64,000 nt of DNA from Porphyra umbilicalis (Eukaryota; Rhodophyta; Bangiophyceae; Bangiales; Bangiaceae). This document shows, in pieces, positions 1 through 10,882 of the stretch (its first letter is position 1; each line of letters opens with the position of its first letter). The position numbers and the translations under genes were made by a program. The notes under the pieces were generated by a model. It saw only the letters and a program-made list of their open reading frames with translations, searched no databases and was not told where the DNA came from. The stretch spans positions 310,001-374,000 of the forward strand of contig KV918763.1 in assembly GCA_002049455.2 (NCBI GenBank), in the 5' to 3' direction.

Positions 1-830
1 CGGTCACCGCCAGCGCGCCAGGACAATGACAGTCGGTCGTCAGCGCCGTCGCGCCGACGGCCGCCGCGTCTTGCGTGGCGTCGCCCACACCCGTGCCGCC
101 ATCCAGGTTGGCGCTCGCGCATCGCGGGGGCATGACGCCGGCAGCGGAGGTCGTGGCAAAAAATCAGCCACAGCCACAGCCACAGACGCAGCCTCGTGGT
201 CAGCCGCTCGCGCGACGCCACCGACAACGCCCGTCCTTGGGGCGGCCACGCAGCCGCCGCTGCCGCCGGCATGGGTGCCGTCCCCCCCACCCCTGCCCCC
301 ACGCCGCCGCCGCCGCTGGTGTCGGCGGCAACGGCGGCGGCGGCAGCGGCGGGAGACTGTCCCCCACCGCCCCCCCCCCCGCCATCCCCCCGTCTGGCGC
401 CTCGGCCGCTGCCGCCGCCCCCCCCCCCGCCGCCCCGACCGCCGCGCCCATCACCGGCAGAGGCGGCGGCGGCGGCGGCGGCACCGCCGGCGCCCAAACA
501 GGTCAACGGCGTGCGCGGCCGGCACGGCCACTGGCGGGCGCCCGCGACGGCGCGGTCTACCCCCCGCCCGCGCCGCGACGGCAGCGCGGCGCCTTGGCAC
601 AGTACAGGCGGCGCGCCGCCGCCGCCGCCCACGACGGGCGCGCCCGGGCGCCGCCGGCGGGCCGCCAAAGGGGTCGGACGGGTGCGCCCGCGCGGGCGCG
701 CCTTTGGCCACGCCCACCGCCTCGGCGGTGGCGGCGCAGAGGGCGGCCGACGTCGGCGCGTGGACGCCCGTCCGGGGCGGGCCGAGCGCGGGGGCCGGTG
801 CGCCCGGTGGGGGTGACGCGGGTCAGACCA
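1..830. other. GC-rich low-complexity sequence, coding status unclear
   Basis: Extremely GC-rich, with (GCC)n/(GGC)n runs and C homopolymers, so all frames on both strands stay open. A plus-strand frame from about 75 gives a Pro/Ala/Arg-rich protein with a Gln-Pro dipeptide run near 165-190 and stops at 935, but it lacks an ATG at its beginning. No domain is recognisable. It could be the 3' part of a gene entering from the left or the upstream region of the ribosomal protein gene. I cannot choose between strands by eye. Confidence 0.3.
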
Positions 831-1182
831 CGGGTGCATCGCTACACCGGTGCGGTGGTGTCCTGCTCTTTGTTGTCTCTTGCACCACACTCGAAAATTC
901 CAATTACTCTCAAGTGTTTGACGAGACAGCTGTGACTGGTGGCCTGACCTCGTAACCTTGCACGTCACGTTTGAGCCCCAGACTCTTGATTGCCGCCAAC
1001 AATTCAACCCTTTGCAATTGCATGGCGGCTGGCTCGGCCAGCGGCCACGACGGTGGGGGGGTCGATGATCACTGCCAAACGTCCACTTCCCGCTCTACCC
1101 CACCCCCCATCGTCGTAGCCCCCCTCACCCGCCGCTGCGTCCCTACGTCCCCGTGTCCGTGTGCCCCTCTTCCCCCGGCACC

Positions 1183-2209
1183 ATGGCAGGGAAGAACAGC
1201 GTTCAGGTCTTTGGCCGCAAGGTAAGTTGGGATTCCGTCCTGCGCTGTGAGTGCTCTCCCGGGTTGCCGTCGCCCGTCGTCCAGTTATGCTGCTATTTTT
1301 GCTCTGGCTGCGCTGCCCCATGACCTCCCTCTGACGCGGTTATTTTTGTGTCATGCTCGGCCCTTGATGATGTTTCGTCGATTGGTTTTCGACGTGGTGC
1401 ATTCCCTCTGTCTTCCCGGCATTGTTCTACCCCTTCCTCATCCCCCGAGCGTAGAAGACCGCCGTTGCCGTTGCGCTCATCAAGGGCGATGGCAAGGGCA
1501 TGATGAAGGTTAACGGGTGCCCGATTGAGCTGCTGGAGCCAGAGATTCTGCGGGTAAAGGTCTTCGAGCCGCTGCTGCTGCTCGGCCCGGAGCGCTTTGC
1601 TGGCGTGGACGTGCGCATCCGCGTCCGGGGTGGCGGGTACACGTCGCAGATCTACGCCATCCGCCAGGCCATTGCCAAGGGCATTGTGGCCTACTACCAA
1701 AAGTGTACGTGTGGGGCCTTTGAGGGAAGCGGGTTGTGCGTGCTTGGGGCCGACGATGGCCGGTTGGTGTCCGATTTGAGTGGCATTGCCACCATGTCTG
1801 GTGTGAGGGACAAGCTGAGTGCTCTGTACGAGTTACGCCACGGCCGGACGGCGTGTGTGATGCAGTTCTCTGTGCGGCGGGGTGTAGGGAGTCGTGCCGC
1901 AGTTTGCGGCACACTGGGGATGAGCTGTGGGAAGTGGCGCGACCTACGGGCTTATCGCGACTGGTGTGACTGGCGCTGACGCTCTTGTTCGAGGTTGTCA
2001 CCTGCCTCTTTTGTTCTTGCTTGACGGTCCCTCATCTGGTTTTCGACATTCCACCCGCCGCAGACGTCGACGAGGTCACCAAGAAGGAGATCAAGGACCT
2101 GTTGCTGAGCTACGACCGCAGCCTGCTGGTTGCCGACCCCCGCCGGTGCGAGCCGAAGAAGTTTGGTGGCCATGGTGCCCGCGCGCGCTTCCAGAAGTCG
2201 TACCGTTGA
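1183..2209 (+). CDS. RPS16: 40S ribosomal protein S16 (uS9), three exons
   Basis: Cytosolic small-subunit ribosomal protein uS9. Exons are 1183-1221, 1455-1704 and 2064-2209, giving 144 aa, close to the 146 aa of the human protein. The start lies in CCATGG and begins [13 protein letters not shown]. Exon 2 resumes [15 protein letters not shown] and carries [30 protein letters not shown] and the family hallmark [20 protein letters not shown]. Exon 3 gives [34 protein letters not shown] and the universal C-terminus [10 protein letters not shown]. Intron 1 (1222-1454) has donor GTAAGT and acceptor TAG. Intron 2 (1705-2063) has donor GTACGT and acceptor CAG and splits the Tyr codon of YYQKY, which restores the conserved sequence exactly. 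Codon bias is strong, as expected for a highly expressed gene. No poly-A signal is obvious downstream. Confidence 0.97.
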
Positions 2210-2973
2210 TTGTTTCTTCCACTTGGTCTTTAAAAGCTTGCTTGCTTGTCCACGGCCTGCCGCGTCGACGCTGTGCCCATGGTGCGCTCTGTAGGATTTC
2301 AACACGACCTCAGCTACGTGCACACTTGTTTGGCGTCCCGAGGTCGCCGAGCGCGGCTTGGTGTTGGCTGTTGCTCCCGGCCGTGGCATTTGCTTTGCCA
2401 AGAGGGGTCCTCGTTTTTTCCCACCCTGTCATCCGCGGCGTGAGTGCGTACACGCCCCCGCGTTTGAAACTCGGCGTGCTCCCCGCACCGACGCGTTGGA
2501 AACCAGCCGAGAGTGCAGCATGTGTTGGCTTCCTTCACATCAACTCGAACGCACCGAACCAGGTGTCGTCTATCCAGCGTGACGGCGAGTGAAGCTCTCG
2601 GGTCCGAATTGACTACATGCCCCATCCACTGCCGGAAGAGACGCTGTGGTCGTCGAGACCATGGCCCCACGTGCTGCTGGTTGTATCGCCGGGGGACAGC
2701 CTCCTTTATCATGTCCGACGGGTGCCCAAGGCACCCAAGTCGCAGGGTGTGGTCGATGGGTACTCTCTGCAACACGTTTGCAACCGATGTGGTCTGAAAT
2801 GCGCGGCTGCAGGCCGCCTAGTCGAGCTCTGGGTCAGGCGGCAGCGCATTGAGTACGTCCTGTAGGATAACCGCCGCGGCCGTCTAACCAGACCCACGGT
2901 CGCGCACACGCCGAGCCCGACAAGCATTGCCAGGCAAAACGGGCACAAGACGGCAGACGTCGGGCAGCTCGGG
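2210..2973. other. intergenic, convergent gene ends
   Basis: The 3' flanks of the uS9 gene (+) and the resolvase gene (-) meet here. Composition is more balanced than in the neighbouring coding DNA. Short open frames exist on both strands, but none has a recognisable domain or good codon bias. I see no RNA gene or repeat. Confidence 0.6.
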
Positions 2974-3920
2974 TCAAGGCAACCACAAGCTCAGTAAAAG
3001 GTCAGAGTCCAGCATGTGGGCCGACACGGGCAGCAGGCCATCCAAGTCCCAACCCCACGCCCCCGGTAGTGGCGAGACGCACGCCTGCTCCACTGGCGGC
3101 ACACGGCAAACACAACCCCCCCCCCCCCCGCCCCCCCAACACGTACCGCATCCACCGCTTCCTTGGCGCGGCGCGCCCCCCCCCGCCAGGTGCGCCACCC
3201 CCCCCCCGCCCGCCCTGCCCCGTGCCGACGCCGACGCCGAGCGCGCGGCGTGCGCGCACGCTGCTCCACCGCTCGTCGGCGAGGGCCACCGCGCGGACGC
3301 TGCCGCCGAGGCCGGTGGCGGCGAGCGCGGCAACGTAGGCGTCGACGTTGGCGGCTGGGCTGACGCCGCCGGGCGTCGGCAGCGGGTAGCCGGCAACGAC
3401 CGCAACAGCGCCGGTGGTTGTGGCCACGGCCGAGAGCGCGGCGGCGTCGATCAGAGGGGTCGTGCCGCGCACGTACGAGGAGTGGGGGAAGGCCCACCGG
3501 CGTCTGCGCGTGGCAAAGGCGAGTCGAGTCACATGACAGAGCGCACGGCAAGGGCCTTCGTCAGCAACAGCAACGCAGAGGGTGCGCACGGCGTCGGCGC
3601 GGCGGGAGCACAAACGTTGGAGGTGGGTGTATCCATGGAGCAACATCCAGAGCGAAAGAAACACATCCACTTTGTGTAGCCCGGGAGCGGCAAAGCAGAG
3701 CAGCCAAAGAAACAAAAGAAAACAGGAGCACGTGGGCGAGGCCACCCACGTACGATGGGTCGGAGAGGGCGATACCGACGTGACGGATGCCAACGTCGAG
3801 GCCCAAAATAGGCCCCCGCACCCCGGCAGGGAGACGGGCTGCAAAAGCAACCAGTGGAGGCGACGCCGCGCCAGACGAGGTGTAGAGGCGTAGCAGCGGC
3901 AACAGCGGCGGCGACCGCAT
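2974..3920 (-). CDS. YqgF/RuvX-family Holliday-junction resolvase-like protein, three exons
   Basis: Predicted RNase H-fold nuclease of the YqgF/RuvX family, probably organellar. Exon 1 is 3754-3920, exon 2 3147-3503 and exon 3 about 2974-3084, read on the minus strand. The ATG at 3920 opens MRSPPLLPLLRLYTSSGAAS, a Leu/Ser/Ala/Arg-rich N-terminus like an organelle transit peptide. The first catalytic motif follows as GPILGLDVGIRHVGIALSD. Exon 2 carries PLIDAAALSAV, VAVVAGYPLPTPGG and the family motif ADERWSS. Introns use donor GTACGT and acceptor CAG, and the exon 1/2 junction is in phase. A frame change lies between ADERWSSVRARRAL and KEAVDA, inside C runs at 3176-3184 or 3198-3207. KEAVDA resembles the family's C-terminal Asp helix, but the last exon is not conserved, so the end is uncertain. 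It converges on the uS9 gene. Confidence 0.75.
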
Positions 3921-4426
3921 GCCGCCGCGCACGCCAGCGGAACACGAGGCGCGCCCACCGGCCCACCCGCAGCGACGGCGGTCTGGCGGATAGGAAAGGA
4001 TCTCCAAAGCGGTGCCAGGTGAGAAAGCTGGCAGCCGGCCACCGTAGCAAGTTTGACAAAGGGCAGCGCGGCCAGGCGGGACGACGACAAAGGGGAGGGA
4101 TACTGTACAGTAGACAAGAACGTGAACGGCATCGACACGTGGCAGGTCAATCTTGGAAATCTCGACGGCAACATCCTTGGTACTTCCAAGCACCTCGCCG
4201 GCATCATGCATGATTCCTGATGATCCCTGCGCACCTCGTCGCCCGCCAGTGTCGCGGGTGCCCCGATGTCCTCTCACGCGCTTTAGGAACAAGCAGGCGA
4301 ACACCTCGAGCGTCACACGCGACGTCACATTCGGCTTGTCACACCTCTCTCCTTTTTGCAATGACAACATTTTTATGCATGGATACTGTACGCCCCATCT
4401 CTCCGTACGAGATGGCGGCACCCTTG
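3921..4426. other. intergenic between two minus-strand genes
   Basis: This is the upstream region of the resolvase gene and the 3' flank of the membrane protein gene. It becomes AT-richer around 4300-4400. No gene or strong repeat is visible. Confidence 0.5.
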
Positions 4427-5500
4427 CTACTGCTTGCCCCAGTTGTTCGGCTCCATCTGCCTTGGAGCCACTTTGGGCGGTGGCGTTATGCGGCCGCCTA
4501 GAATGCGGGGCGCACCAAAGGTAAAACTCGGCCGCGACCAGCGGCCGCCCGGCCAGCTCATGCGGTCGCCACCCGTGCGGCCGCCGCCTGCACCCCACTC
4601 TTGGTCGCCGCCGTCGCCCGTGCTCCGCTGTGGTCCGCTGCCCGGCGCCTCGGGCAACGCCGTCGCTGCCTGCCGGCGGCGCACGACGTACGCGCCGCCG
4701 GCGAGCACCACGGCGCCGCCCGCCGCGCTGAGGCCAATGATCATCCACGGGGGACCCGTCCCGGCCTTGCCCTTGCCGTGCCCCCCGTCGGTGCCGCCGG
4801 CCTTGCGCGGCACAATCGAGGCCGTGTCGTGGATGATGTCGGCCCCTTCGGGCCCAATCTCCCCCTCGCTCGAGATGAAGTCGGGCATCATCACGATCAC
4901 ATTTTCCATCGTCGGCAGCTGCCTCAGAGTATCGGTCAAGTGCGAATCTTTGCCCGTGGCACCCCCGTCAGCGTCCCCCGGCGCGTGCACGTGGTCGTGC
5001 CCGACGGCCACCCCGTTGTCGTCGCGCCACCCACAAAAGGACGCAAAGTGGGTGACGTGCTGCGCCGACCCCTTGGGCATGGCAAAGTAGTACATGAGCT
5101 CAAACGTGGGGGTCGCGCCGACCCGTTCTGCCGCGAGCTGTTGCACGTGCACCAGGTGGAAGGGGCCCGACGGGGAGGCGCCCATGGCGCCAAAGATGGC
5201 CACGGACACGCCGCGGATGGCCGCGTCGAGCTGTGCGCTCACATGCCCGTGGGGCGGGTGGCGCACCCACATGGTCGCGCGAAAGTAGAGGGAGTGGCTC
5301 GAGACGGGGGGGAGGTGGTCCACAATTTGCGCGGGGGTGCCGTGGCCCACGCCGGTTTGGCGGTCCACGGGCGAGGGCGGCGGGCGCGCGGACGTCGCGG
5401 GAGACCCGTCCGCGCGAGCGGCCAAGGAGGCCGCCAGCGTCAACGCCATGGCAGTCACGGCGCAGAGGGCGGCATGCCGCTTGCGCGGCCGCCGCGCCAT
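4427..5500 (-). CDS. putative single-pass (type I) membrane protein, family member A
   Basis: Protein of 357 aa with no family I recognise. The ATG at 5500 is followed by a basic stretch and a hydrophobic Ala/Leu segment (residues 10-30), a good signal peptide. An ectodomain of about 220 aa follows. A membrane helix at about 251-273 (WMIIGLSAAGGAVVLAGG) ends in a stop-transfer RRRQ, and the last 80 residues form a Gly/Arg/Pro-rich cytoplasmic tail. The ectodomain contains YYFAMPKG at 137 and HFASFCGW at 151-158. The protein at 9009-10255 has YYLAM and FSRYCGF with the same 19-residue spacing from the first Tyr to Cys, the same topology and similar length, so the two are likely paralogues. An in-frame start 16 codons upstream exists but would place Pro/Cys/Gly residues before the signal. 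Confidence 0.7.
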   Translation of the reverse strand: MARRPRKRHAALCAVTAMALTLAASLAARADGSPATSARPPPSPVDRQTGVGHGTPAQIVDHLPPVSSHSLYFRATMWVRHPPHGHVSAQLDAAIRGVSVAIFGAMGASPSGPFHLVHVQQLAAERVGATPTFELMYYFAMPKGSAQHVTHFASFCGWRDDNGVAVGHDHVHAPGDADGGATGKDSHLTDTLRQLPTMENVIVMMPDFISSEGEIGPEGADIIHDTASIVPRKAGGTDGGHGKGKAGTGPPWMIIGLSAAGGAVVLAGGAYVVRRRQAATALPEAPGSGPQRSTGDGGDQEWGAGGGRTGGDRMSWPGGRWSRPSFTFGAPRILGGRITPPPKVAPRQMEPNNWGKQ

Positions 5501-6164
5501 GGTACCACCGCAGCAGCAGACGGGCAGAGGCCACCGCGGGGTTGACACCGGACGGAGTGGGGGGACAATGGGGACGGGGTAGGGCCACCAGTACCGTCGA
5601 CGGCGCCACGTCGTGCGCCCGGCAAAGCGTGACGGGTGTCAGCGGCGACGAAGCGGGTGGCGTCAAGGAGGGAAGCGCCCTGCGCCGAGCCGACCGCAAC
5701 GAGAGCAGCGATCGGCAGGGCGCTCTCCGGGGCCGCGGAACGTGACTGGGTGTCGCGTCTGCGGCACGGTCTGCTCAAGGAAGTAAGGGGGTGCGTTCCA
5801 ACACTGCGCGACGACTCAAGCGGCTGACATGGAGAGGGGCCTCCCCAGCAGCGTGCAATTCGATGGTACATAGGCGAGTGGATTTGTGTTGTCTCAGCAA
5901 TGGAGCCTCACGCCTGAGACAGACCATTCATACACCGGCTGACAGTCAGACAACTGTCGGCCTGCCTTGCATCCAACGCTGCCTACGTCGGTCTATCAAG
6001 AAGACCCCACGAGCGGCACACAAGATTCGAAGGCTCCACAGGTGTGAGCGCCACCCTCATGGTCACAGTACGCGACGATGATCGTCGTGCTCCGCCCGCA
6101 CTGTTGACCCCTGTGACGGTGCAGTACCGTCAGTTTTGACTGAGTTGCCCAACATATGCCCTTT

Positions 6165-6275
6165 CCGTTGAGGAACTGTTGGAGGTTGGGGCGTCTGCTT
6201 TTTTCGTTGGGGCCTTTTCCTTCGTTGGGGAGCGTAGGGGAACCGTTGGGCAATGCCCCAACGGAGCCGAGGGCG
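6165..6275. repeat. cluster of CGTTGGGG/CCCCAACG motifs, copy 1
   Basis: Contains repeated variants of GTTGGGG on both strands, including CGTTGGGGCC, CGTTGGGGAG, CCGTTGGGC and GCCCCAACGG. A matching cluster lies at 7485-7600. The density is far above what the surrounding sequence shows. It may be the end of a degenerate inverted-repeat element or a protein-binding array. Confidence 0.45.
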
Positions 6276-7484
6276 TGACTCTGACGAGGTCGCGTGCAAG
6301 GACAAAGTTTCCTGGCCACAAATGTGCTATCCGCGATGACCGATTGATATACGACAAGGCGTGTGCTAGAATTGGGAAAGGTCACCATGCATTTACAAGG
6401 AGCAGACTCATTTTTGTGAAGATTTCCTCAGCGGGCCAACAACAACAAGCCCGTTAAGTGCGGACCGCAAGCGACGGCGGTGGAATCGCGATGTGGCTCT
6501 GGTTGCAGCATTTCCGCGCAGTCCGCGGAACTCAGAGCCAAGCTACAGTACGGGCCTTGTTGTGAGGCCCTCCACACGTACGCACCGCGCTCGAGTCGTG
6601 TATCCGCGAACTTGCTCCCCGCCCTCGTGCTGCGCCTCCACCTGGCCTGGGTACACGATAGAGAGTGCCTCATCTTCTCCTCTGCCCCGGGGCTAGTCCC
6701 CACCGCAGCCAGCTATAACCTCTAACAGCGGTGCCCGCAGCCCTCGGTCGGACCCATCTCCGCCCTTTTGGCACGCTGCTGGCACTCATGTCTCCTCCGC
6801 GGTCGTCCGGACTACCCTCTCCTCGGCTCATGCCATGTACCGCACTTGCCCGCGTCCCTGCGTACGCCGCAGCGCCGACCGACAGGGAGCCCCGAGCGCT
6901 CCTGTCCCGGTAGAGCAGTCTACCTGGGGTTCCTCGACCGGCCACGCACCCGTCTCTCACTGTATCAGCACTCTTTCCACTCCTTTCCTGTTCCTCGCAT
7001 CCAGATCACCGTTCGGTCCCGGTTGCTCGTGCCGCCAGATGTCACAAGGCCGGGGGGAGCATGGTGTACTTGCTCCCACGACCCGGTCCTTGTCTGGCAG
7101 CAGGCCTGAACCAGCGTTCCTTCTGGTCGGTCTGCACCGGTACCGGCTGGTGGTCATGCCAACAACAAGAATGATGCAGTCCGCAAGCCGCGAGAGCAGT
7201 CCCAGCACCAGCAGTTCACGTCCAGGTGCTCTATTGTAGCGCGGCATCCTCAGGATCGCCCGAAGTCTCTTTGAAAAACTTGGTAGACGAGCGCTGCACC
7301 CGTCCAGTCTTGGTGCATGAGTGACCAGAAAGCCGATCATACGGCTGTAGCGCCGACTGCTGCGCTTCTCGTCGTCCCCTGAACAGGGAAAGTGCAACAA
7401 ATGAGGCCCTAAATCCACCTCATTTCGATACTTTACTGTAGTTGATAGGAGTTGATTCACAGTCCGATCTACTTCATTGTCCTC

Positions 7485-7600
7485 AAGGAGGCTCCGTTAG
7501 GCCCGTTGGGCCCCAACGGAGGCCAACCGTTTCGCGTTTAGTTGGATGTTGGGCCCAACGGGCAGTCCGTTGGGGAACCGTTGTTCATCGTTGGGAAACT
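7485..7600. repeat. cluster of CGTTGGGG/CCCCAACG motifs, copy 2
   Basis: Contains GCCCGTTGGGCCCCAACGG, TTGGGCCCAACGGG, TCCGTTGGGGAACCG and CGTTGGGAAAC, partly palindromic around GGGCCC. It shares GGGGAACCGTTG with the cluster at 6165-6275. The two could be ends of one degraded element of about 1.4 kb, but I could not align clean termini. Confidence 0.45.
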
Positions 7601-8040
7601 TAGTCACAGCTGACGACGTGCAGGAGTGGAACAGAGGTCATCCATCAGCGGCAGTAGAGTCACTGCCGAGCAACGACAGCTCGACGGCGGACGACGCGCT
7701 AGAGCCACCACTCGAACAGACGATTGACCAGCGTGCCGCGCGGCTCAGAGCGTGCTCGGTGGATCAACCAACGTCGATGCTGTGGCGACCGAGGCGGCAC
7801 ACGGGCGGCTTGACCCATCGTGCACGTCATGCAGCCGGCTGACCACCCATCTGGGCGATGCGCAAAAAAGAAGTCACCAGCGTGTGCCGTCGAGCCGCGG
7901 GGGTGCCCCAGACAGTTCCCATCGAGGCCACGTTGCCCTTGCTAGCTCGCATCGCAAGACACTACCCACACAGCCGAGATTTAAAAATCATCGACCAACT
8001 CCCGGAACTTTCAGCGCTCCTCAGTGCCCACTCGATCAGT

Positions 8041-8800
8041 GTTCTCAGCCGGCGCGACCGCGTCCGTGGAACCCCGGTACGTCAGGCGCCTCGCCGGCCC
8101 GCGCGCGCTGCCCCGCCTCCTATGGAAGGGATGGCTGACCGCGGCCATCCCCCCGCCCATGGTTGCCTGAGGCCGCCCAATGGGCGTCGGCCTCCCGCCC
8201 AGCCCCGTGCCACGCCTCGACGACGTGAGGCAGCCGCGGCAGCCGCGCCGCCGGCGTCGTCTACGCTGCAGGCGCCGCGCGGGTCTGACAATCCCGGCGC
8301 GGCCGGCCGCGCCGTCGACCGCCGACGTTGTCCCCCCCACGGGGCGCCCGCCCACCCGATGCGCCGCGCCAGGGGGGGCCACCCCGCGCCCCACGGCCGC
8401 CCTGGCGAGGCCGGCCAACGACGCCGACCGCCGCGCGGCGCGCGCGCTGGCGCCGCCGTCCGACAGTGGCGGCAGGTCCGACAGGGTGGCCAACTCGAGC
8501 GGCCCCTGTTTGGTGCTGGCGCGAGGGCCGCGCCCGACCTCCCTCGACTCCCGCCCGACGGTCGGCGGCGCGCCCGCGGCGCGTCTGCGCGTGCGACGTT
8601 GCGGCACTGGCGGGCAATCACGCTGTCGGGCACTCGCGTGGCCCGAGCCCGTGGTGGGGTGGGTTCCGCGCACGGAGCGCATGAGCAGCAGCCCCGTCGC
8701 CGCTTGTTCTCATCTATGTGCCACACGCCGCCGCGCTGCGAGACGCGCGCCGTGCGCATTTCTCTCACTTGTGCCGGCTGCGTCTTCTTGCGACGGTCAC
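8041..8800. other. GC-rich block, possible unidentified coding region
   Basis: Sharp rise in GC with open frames on both strands. The minus-strand frame ending at 8011 contains a natural-looking segment (LELATLSDLPPLSDGG). A plus-strand frame of about 210 aa is equally open. No domain is recognised and there are few Met candidates. It lies immediately upstream of membrane protein B. Confidence 0.25.
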
Positions 8801-9008
8801 GCTGTGTGACAGCGGCCGCCCCGGCTGCACTGGCGTGCTCGTAGGTGGCGGTGACACGCGGCTATCTTGTCTTTTTTTGGTGGGCGTGTGGCCGCCATCA
8901 TCCCCCTGCGTCCGTGTTCGCCCCTTTTGTGGCCGCCCCAAGGTCCTCCTTCCTCCCGGCCGCCCAACCCCATCGGCACGCGCCGCTAGCGTCGGGGCCG
9001 TGGCGACC

Positions 9009-10255
9009 ATGAAGCACTCCCGGTGGCTGGCGGTCGCCGGCGTCGCGGCCGCGCTGTGCTTTGGCGCCGCCGTGCCCGCCGCCACCGACGCGGCGCCGGC
9101 GGGCGCGCTGGTGGCCCACCAGACGCTGCCACGCGCGGCTGCTGCGGGTACCGGCAACGCCCCGACATTGCCGCCGGTTGGCGCCCCCCTTCCCGACGCT
9201 CTCCCCCACACGTCGCGAGTCAGGAAGGCCCCCTTCATCCGCATCCTACCCCCCGTGAAGCGGCCGGTCATCTACTACGAGCTTAAGCTCGGCATCTCCG
9301 AGCCGCCGTCGGGGCTTATCTCTGAGGAGTTTGACCTGCAAATCCGCACTTTGACCAACCGCTGGTTTGCAAAGGTCGACCTTGCCGTGACGCACATGTA
9401 CCTGGAGCACGTTGCGCGGCACCAAGTGGTGAAGGCGGAGCGCACGGTCACCTACTACCTGGCCATGAAGAGCGCGGACCCCCACACGCTCGTTGCGTTT
9501 AGCCGGTACTGCGGCTTTGACCACAGGGACCGCACAAAGCCTTCGCAGCTCGCGGCGGACCTCCACAAAGAGCCGGGCGTCGGCACGCTCGTGCGCATCA
9601 CGATGGTCAAGGTCTTGGAGCACGAGCCGCGGCTGCAAAACGGTGGCGAGTTCAACGCCGACACTGGCGAGCTCATCCCCCATGCCAAGAAGAAGAAGGG
9701 CCTGTCGGGCAAAACGGTCGTCATTATCATTGTCAGCGCGGTCATGGGCACCGTCGCCTCCGTGGCCGTCGGCCTCATGGTCTACTTTCGGATGCAGGCG
9801 GAGAGCGCCGCCCGCTACTCCCCGTTTACGTGGATGGCCGAGCGGCGGCGGCGGTCGTCGGCCGCGTCGTCCTACCAAGACCGCGACAGCTACTGTTCGG
9901 CCGACGAGGGCGGCGCGTACGAGGGGCGGGGGGCGCCGAGCTTCTCCTTGTCCCCGCCCGACGGCCTCGAGCGGCCGGCGCGGGGCGGGGGAGCCGCCGC
10001 GGGCGCGGGCGACGATGCGGGGGGTTACGACAGCTTGGAGGAGAGCGACGACGGCGACGCGTCGACTTATGACGAGGAGCGCAGCGACGACGGGCGGGGG
10101 GGGGAGGGGGGGGGCGCCACCCCCGCGACCGGCGGGGGTACGGCCTTGGCGGGGAGGGGCTGGAGCGCAACGAGTCGGTGTCGTCGTCGTCGTTTTGCGA
10201 CTCCCACCCGGGGTCCCTGCCGTATATGCCGCCAGAGCAGGACGGGTCGGTGTAG
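9009..10255 (+). CDS. putative single-pass (type I) membrane protein, family member B
   Basis: About 415 aa, family not recognised. The ATG at 9009 starts MKHSRWLAVAGVAAALCFGA, a clear signal peptide. The ectodomain runs to about residue 235 and includes YYELKLGISEPPSG, TYYLAMKS at 148 and FSRYCGF at 164-170. A membrane helix at 236-260 (VVIIIVSAVMGTVASVAVG) is followed by an acidic, Ser/Gly/Asp-rich cytoplasmic tail (for example YDSLEESDDGDASTYDEERS). The tail frame changes inside the G runs at about 10096-10118. After the shift it continues acidic and Ser-rich (ERNESVSSSSFCDSHPGSLP) and stops at 10253-10255. Without the shift the frame turns Arg/Cys-rich and runs to 10613, which looks wrong. 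It shares topology and spaced ectodomain motifs with the minus-strand protein at 4427-5500. Confidence 0.72.
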
Positions 10256-10786
10256 GGGGGGGGGGGGTCGATGGTGCGTCGTTTTCGTCATGGTGCATGC
10301 AGCTTTCGGTCGTTTTCATTGTGTGCGGCGTGTCCTACTCTCTCATTCTTGTCCTTGTTGCTTCTCTGCACAGGCCGATGTACGGAAACGCCGGCCGTGC
10401 TTTGTTCTGCGCCTGCTGTTCCAGCGTCGGCTCCCAATCAATAGTGGCCTGCTCGTCGCCTCTTTCTGCAAAGGCGGGCTTTGCGGGGAACACGCGGACG
10501 ACCGACCGTCCTTGTGGTGCAGTCGGCGAGGGCCAGCTGGGGGCTCGGTTGACCAGGAAGCGATAGTAGGATACCGACCCTCGCGGATGACGTTGATGTG
10601 CGATGCACAATAACCAAACCGTTGATCCGAGGCGCATCACACCACGATCGAGTCGATCTCATTGACTCGGTCCGAAGCGGATTCCCTCCCTGATCGTCGT
10701 GGCCCGTGCCTTGCGCACTTGCGCGTCCGTCCGTGCCTCCCGCACCCGCCCGCACCTTTCCGCGTCGACGCGCACGACGCCCCCCC

Positions 10787-10860
10787 CATACCTCTATCCC
10801 ATTGACGCCCCCACCATACCTCTATCCCATTGGCGCCCCCCCCGTACCTCTCTCCCACTG
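10787..10860 (+). repeat. three short tandem repeats upstream of the mtnA-like gene
   Basis: About 27-bp units built on CATACCTCTATCCCATTG plus CGCCCCC occur at 10787, 10814 and, degenerate, 10842. They end 23 bp before the ATG at 10883. They are pyrimidine-rich and could be a 5' UTR or promoter element. The first two copies carry ATTG(A/G)CG, reminiscent of an inverted CCAAT core. Confidence 0.55.
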
Positions 10861-10882
10861 TCTGCTTCTCCTTGTCTCTACC

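Larger units (their letters stand above)
5501..8040. other. intergenic AT-richer stretch with CGTTGGGG clusters, no confident gene
   Basis: Mixed composition. Several 80-170 aa frames exist (for example 6835-7239 on plus and 6957-7460 on minus), but none has a recognisable domain and codon bias is poor. Two clusters of the motif CGTTGGGG and its complement lie at 6165-6275 and 7485-7600. I see no RNA gene. Confidence 0.45.

Noticed and set aside
6670-7460. Retroelement or gene remnant
   Set aside because: Frames on both strands have no recognisable domain and I found no terminal repeats; nothing supports a family assignment.
7858-8844. 328-codon plus-strand frame
   Set aside because: Spans an AT-richer and a GC-rich block with a sharp change in codon use and no domain; part of the ambiguous block only.
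10256-10613. Extension of membrane protein B to 10613
   Set aside because: Past the G runs the original frame becomes Arg/Cys-rich, whereas the shifted frame continues the acidic Ser-rich tail and stops at 10255.
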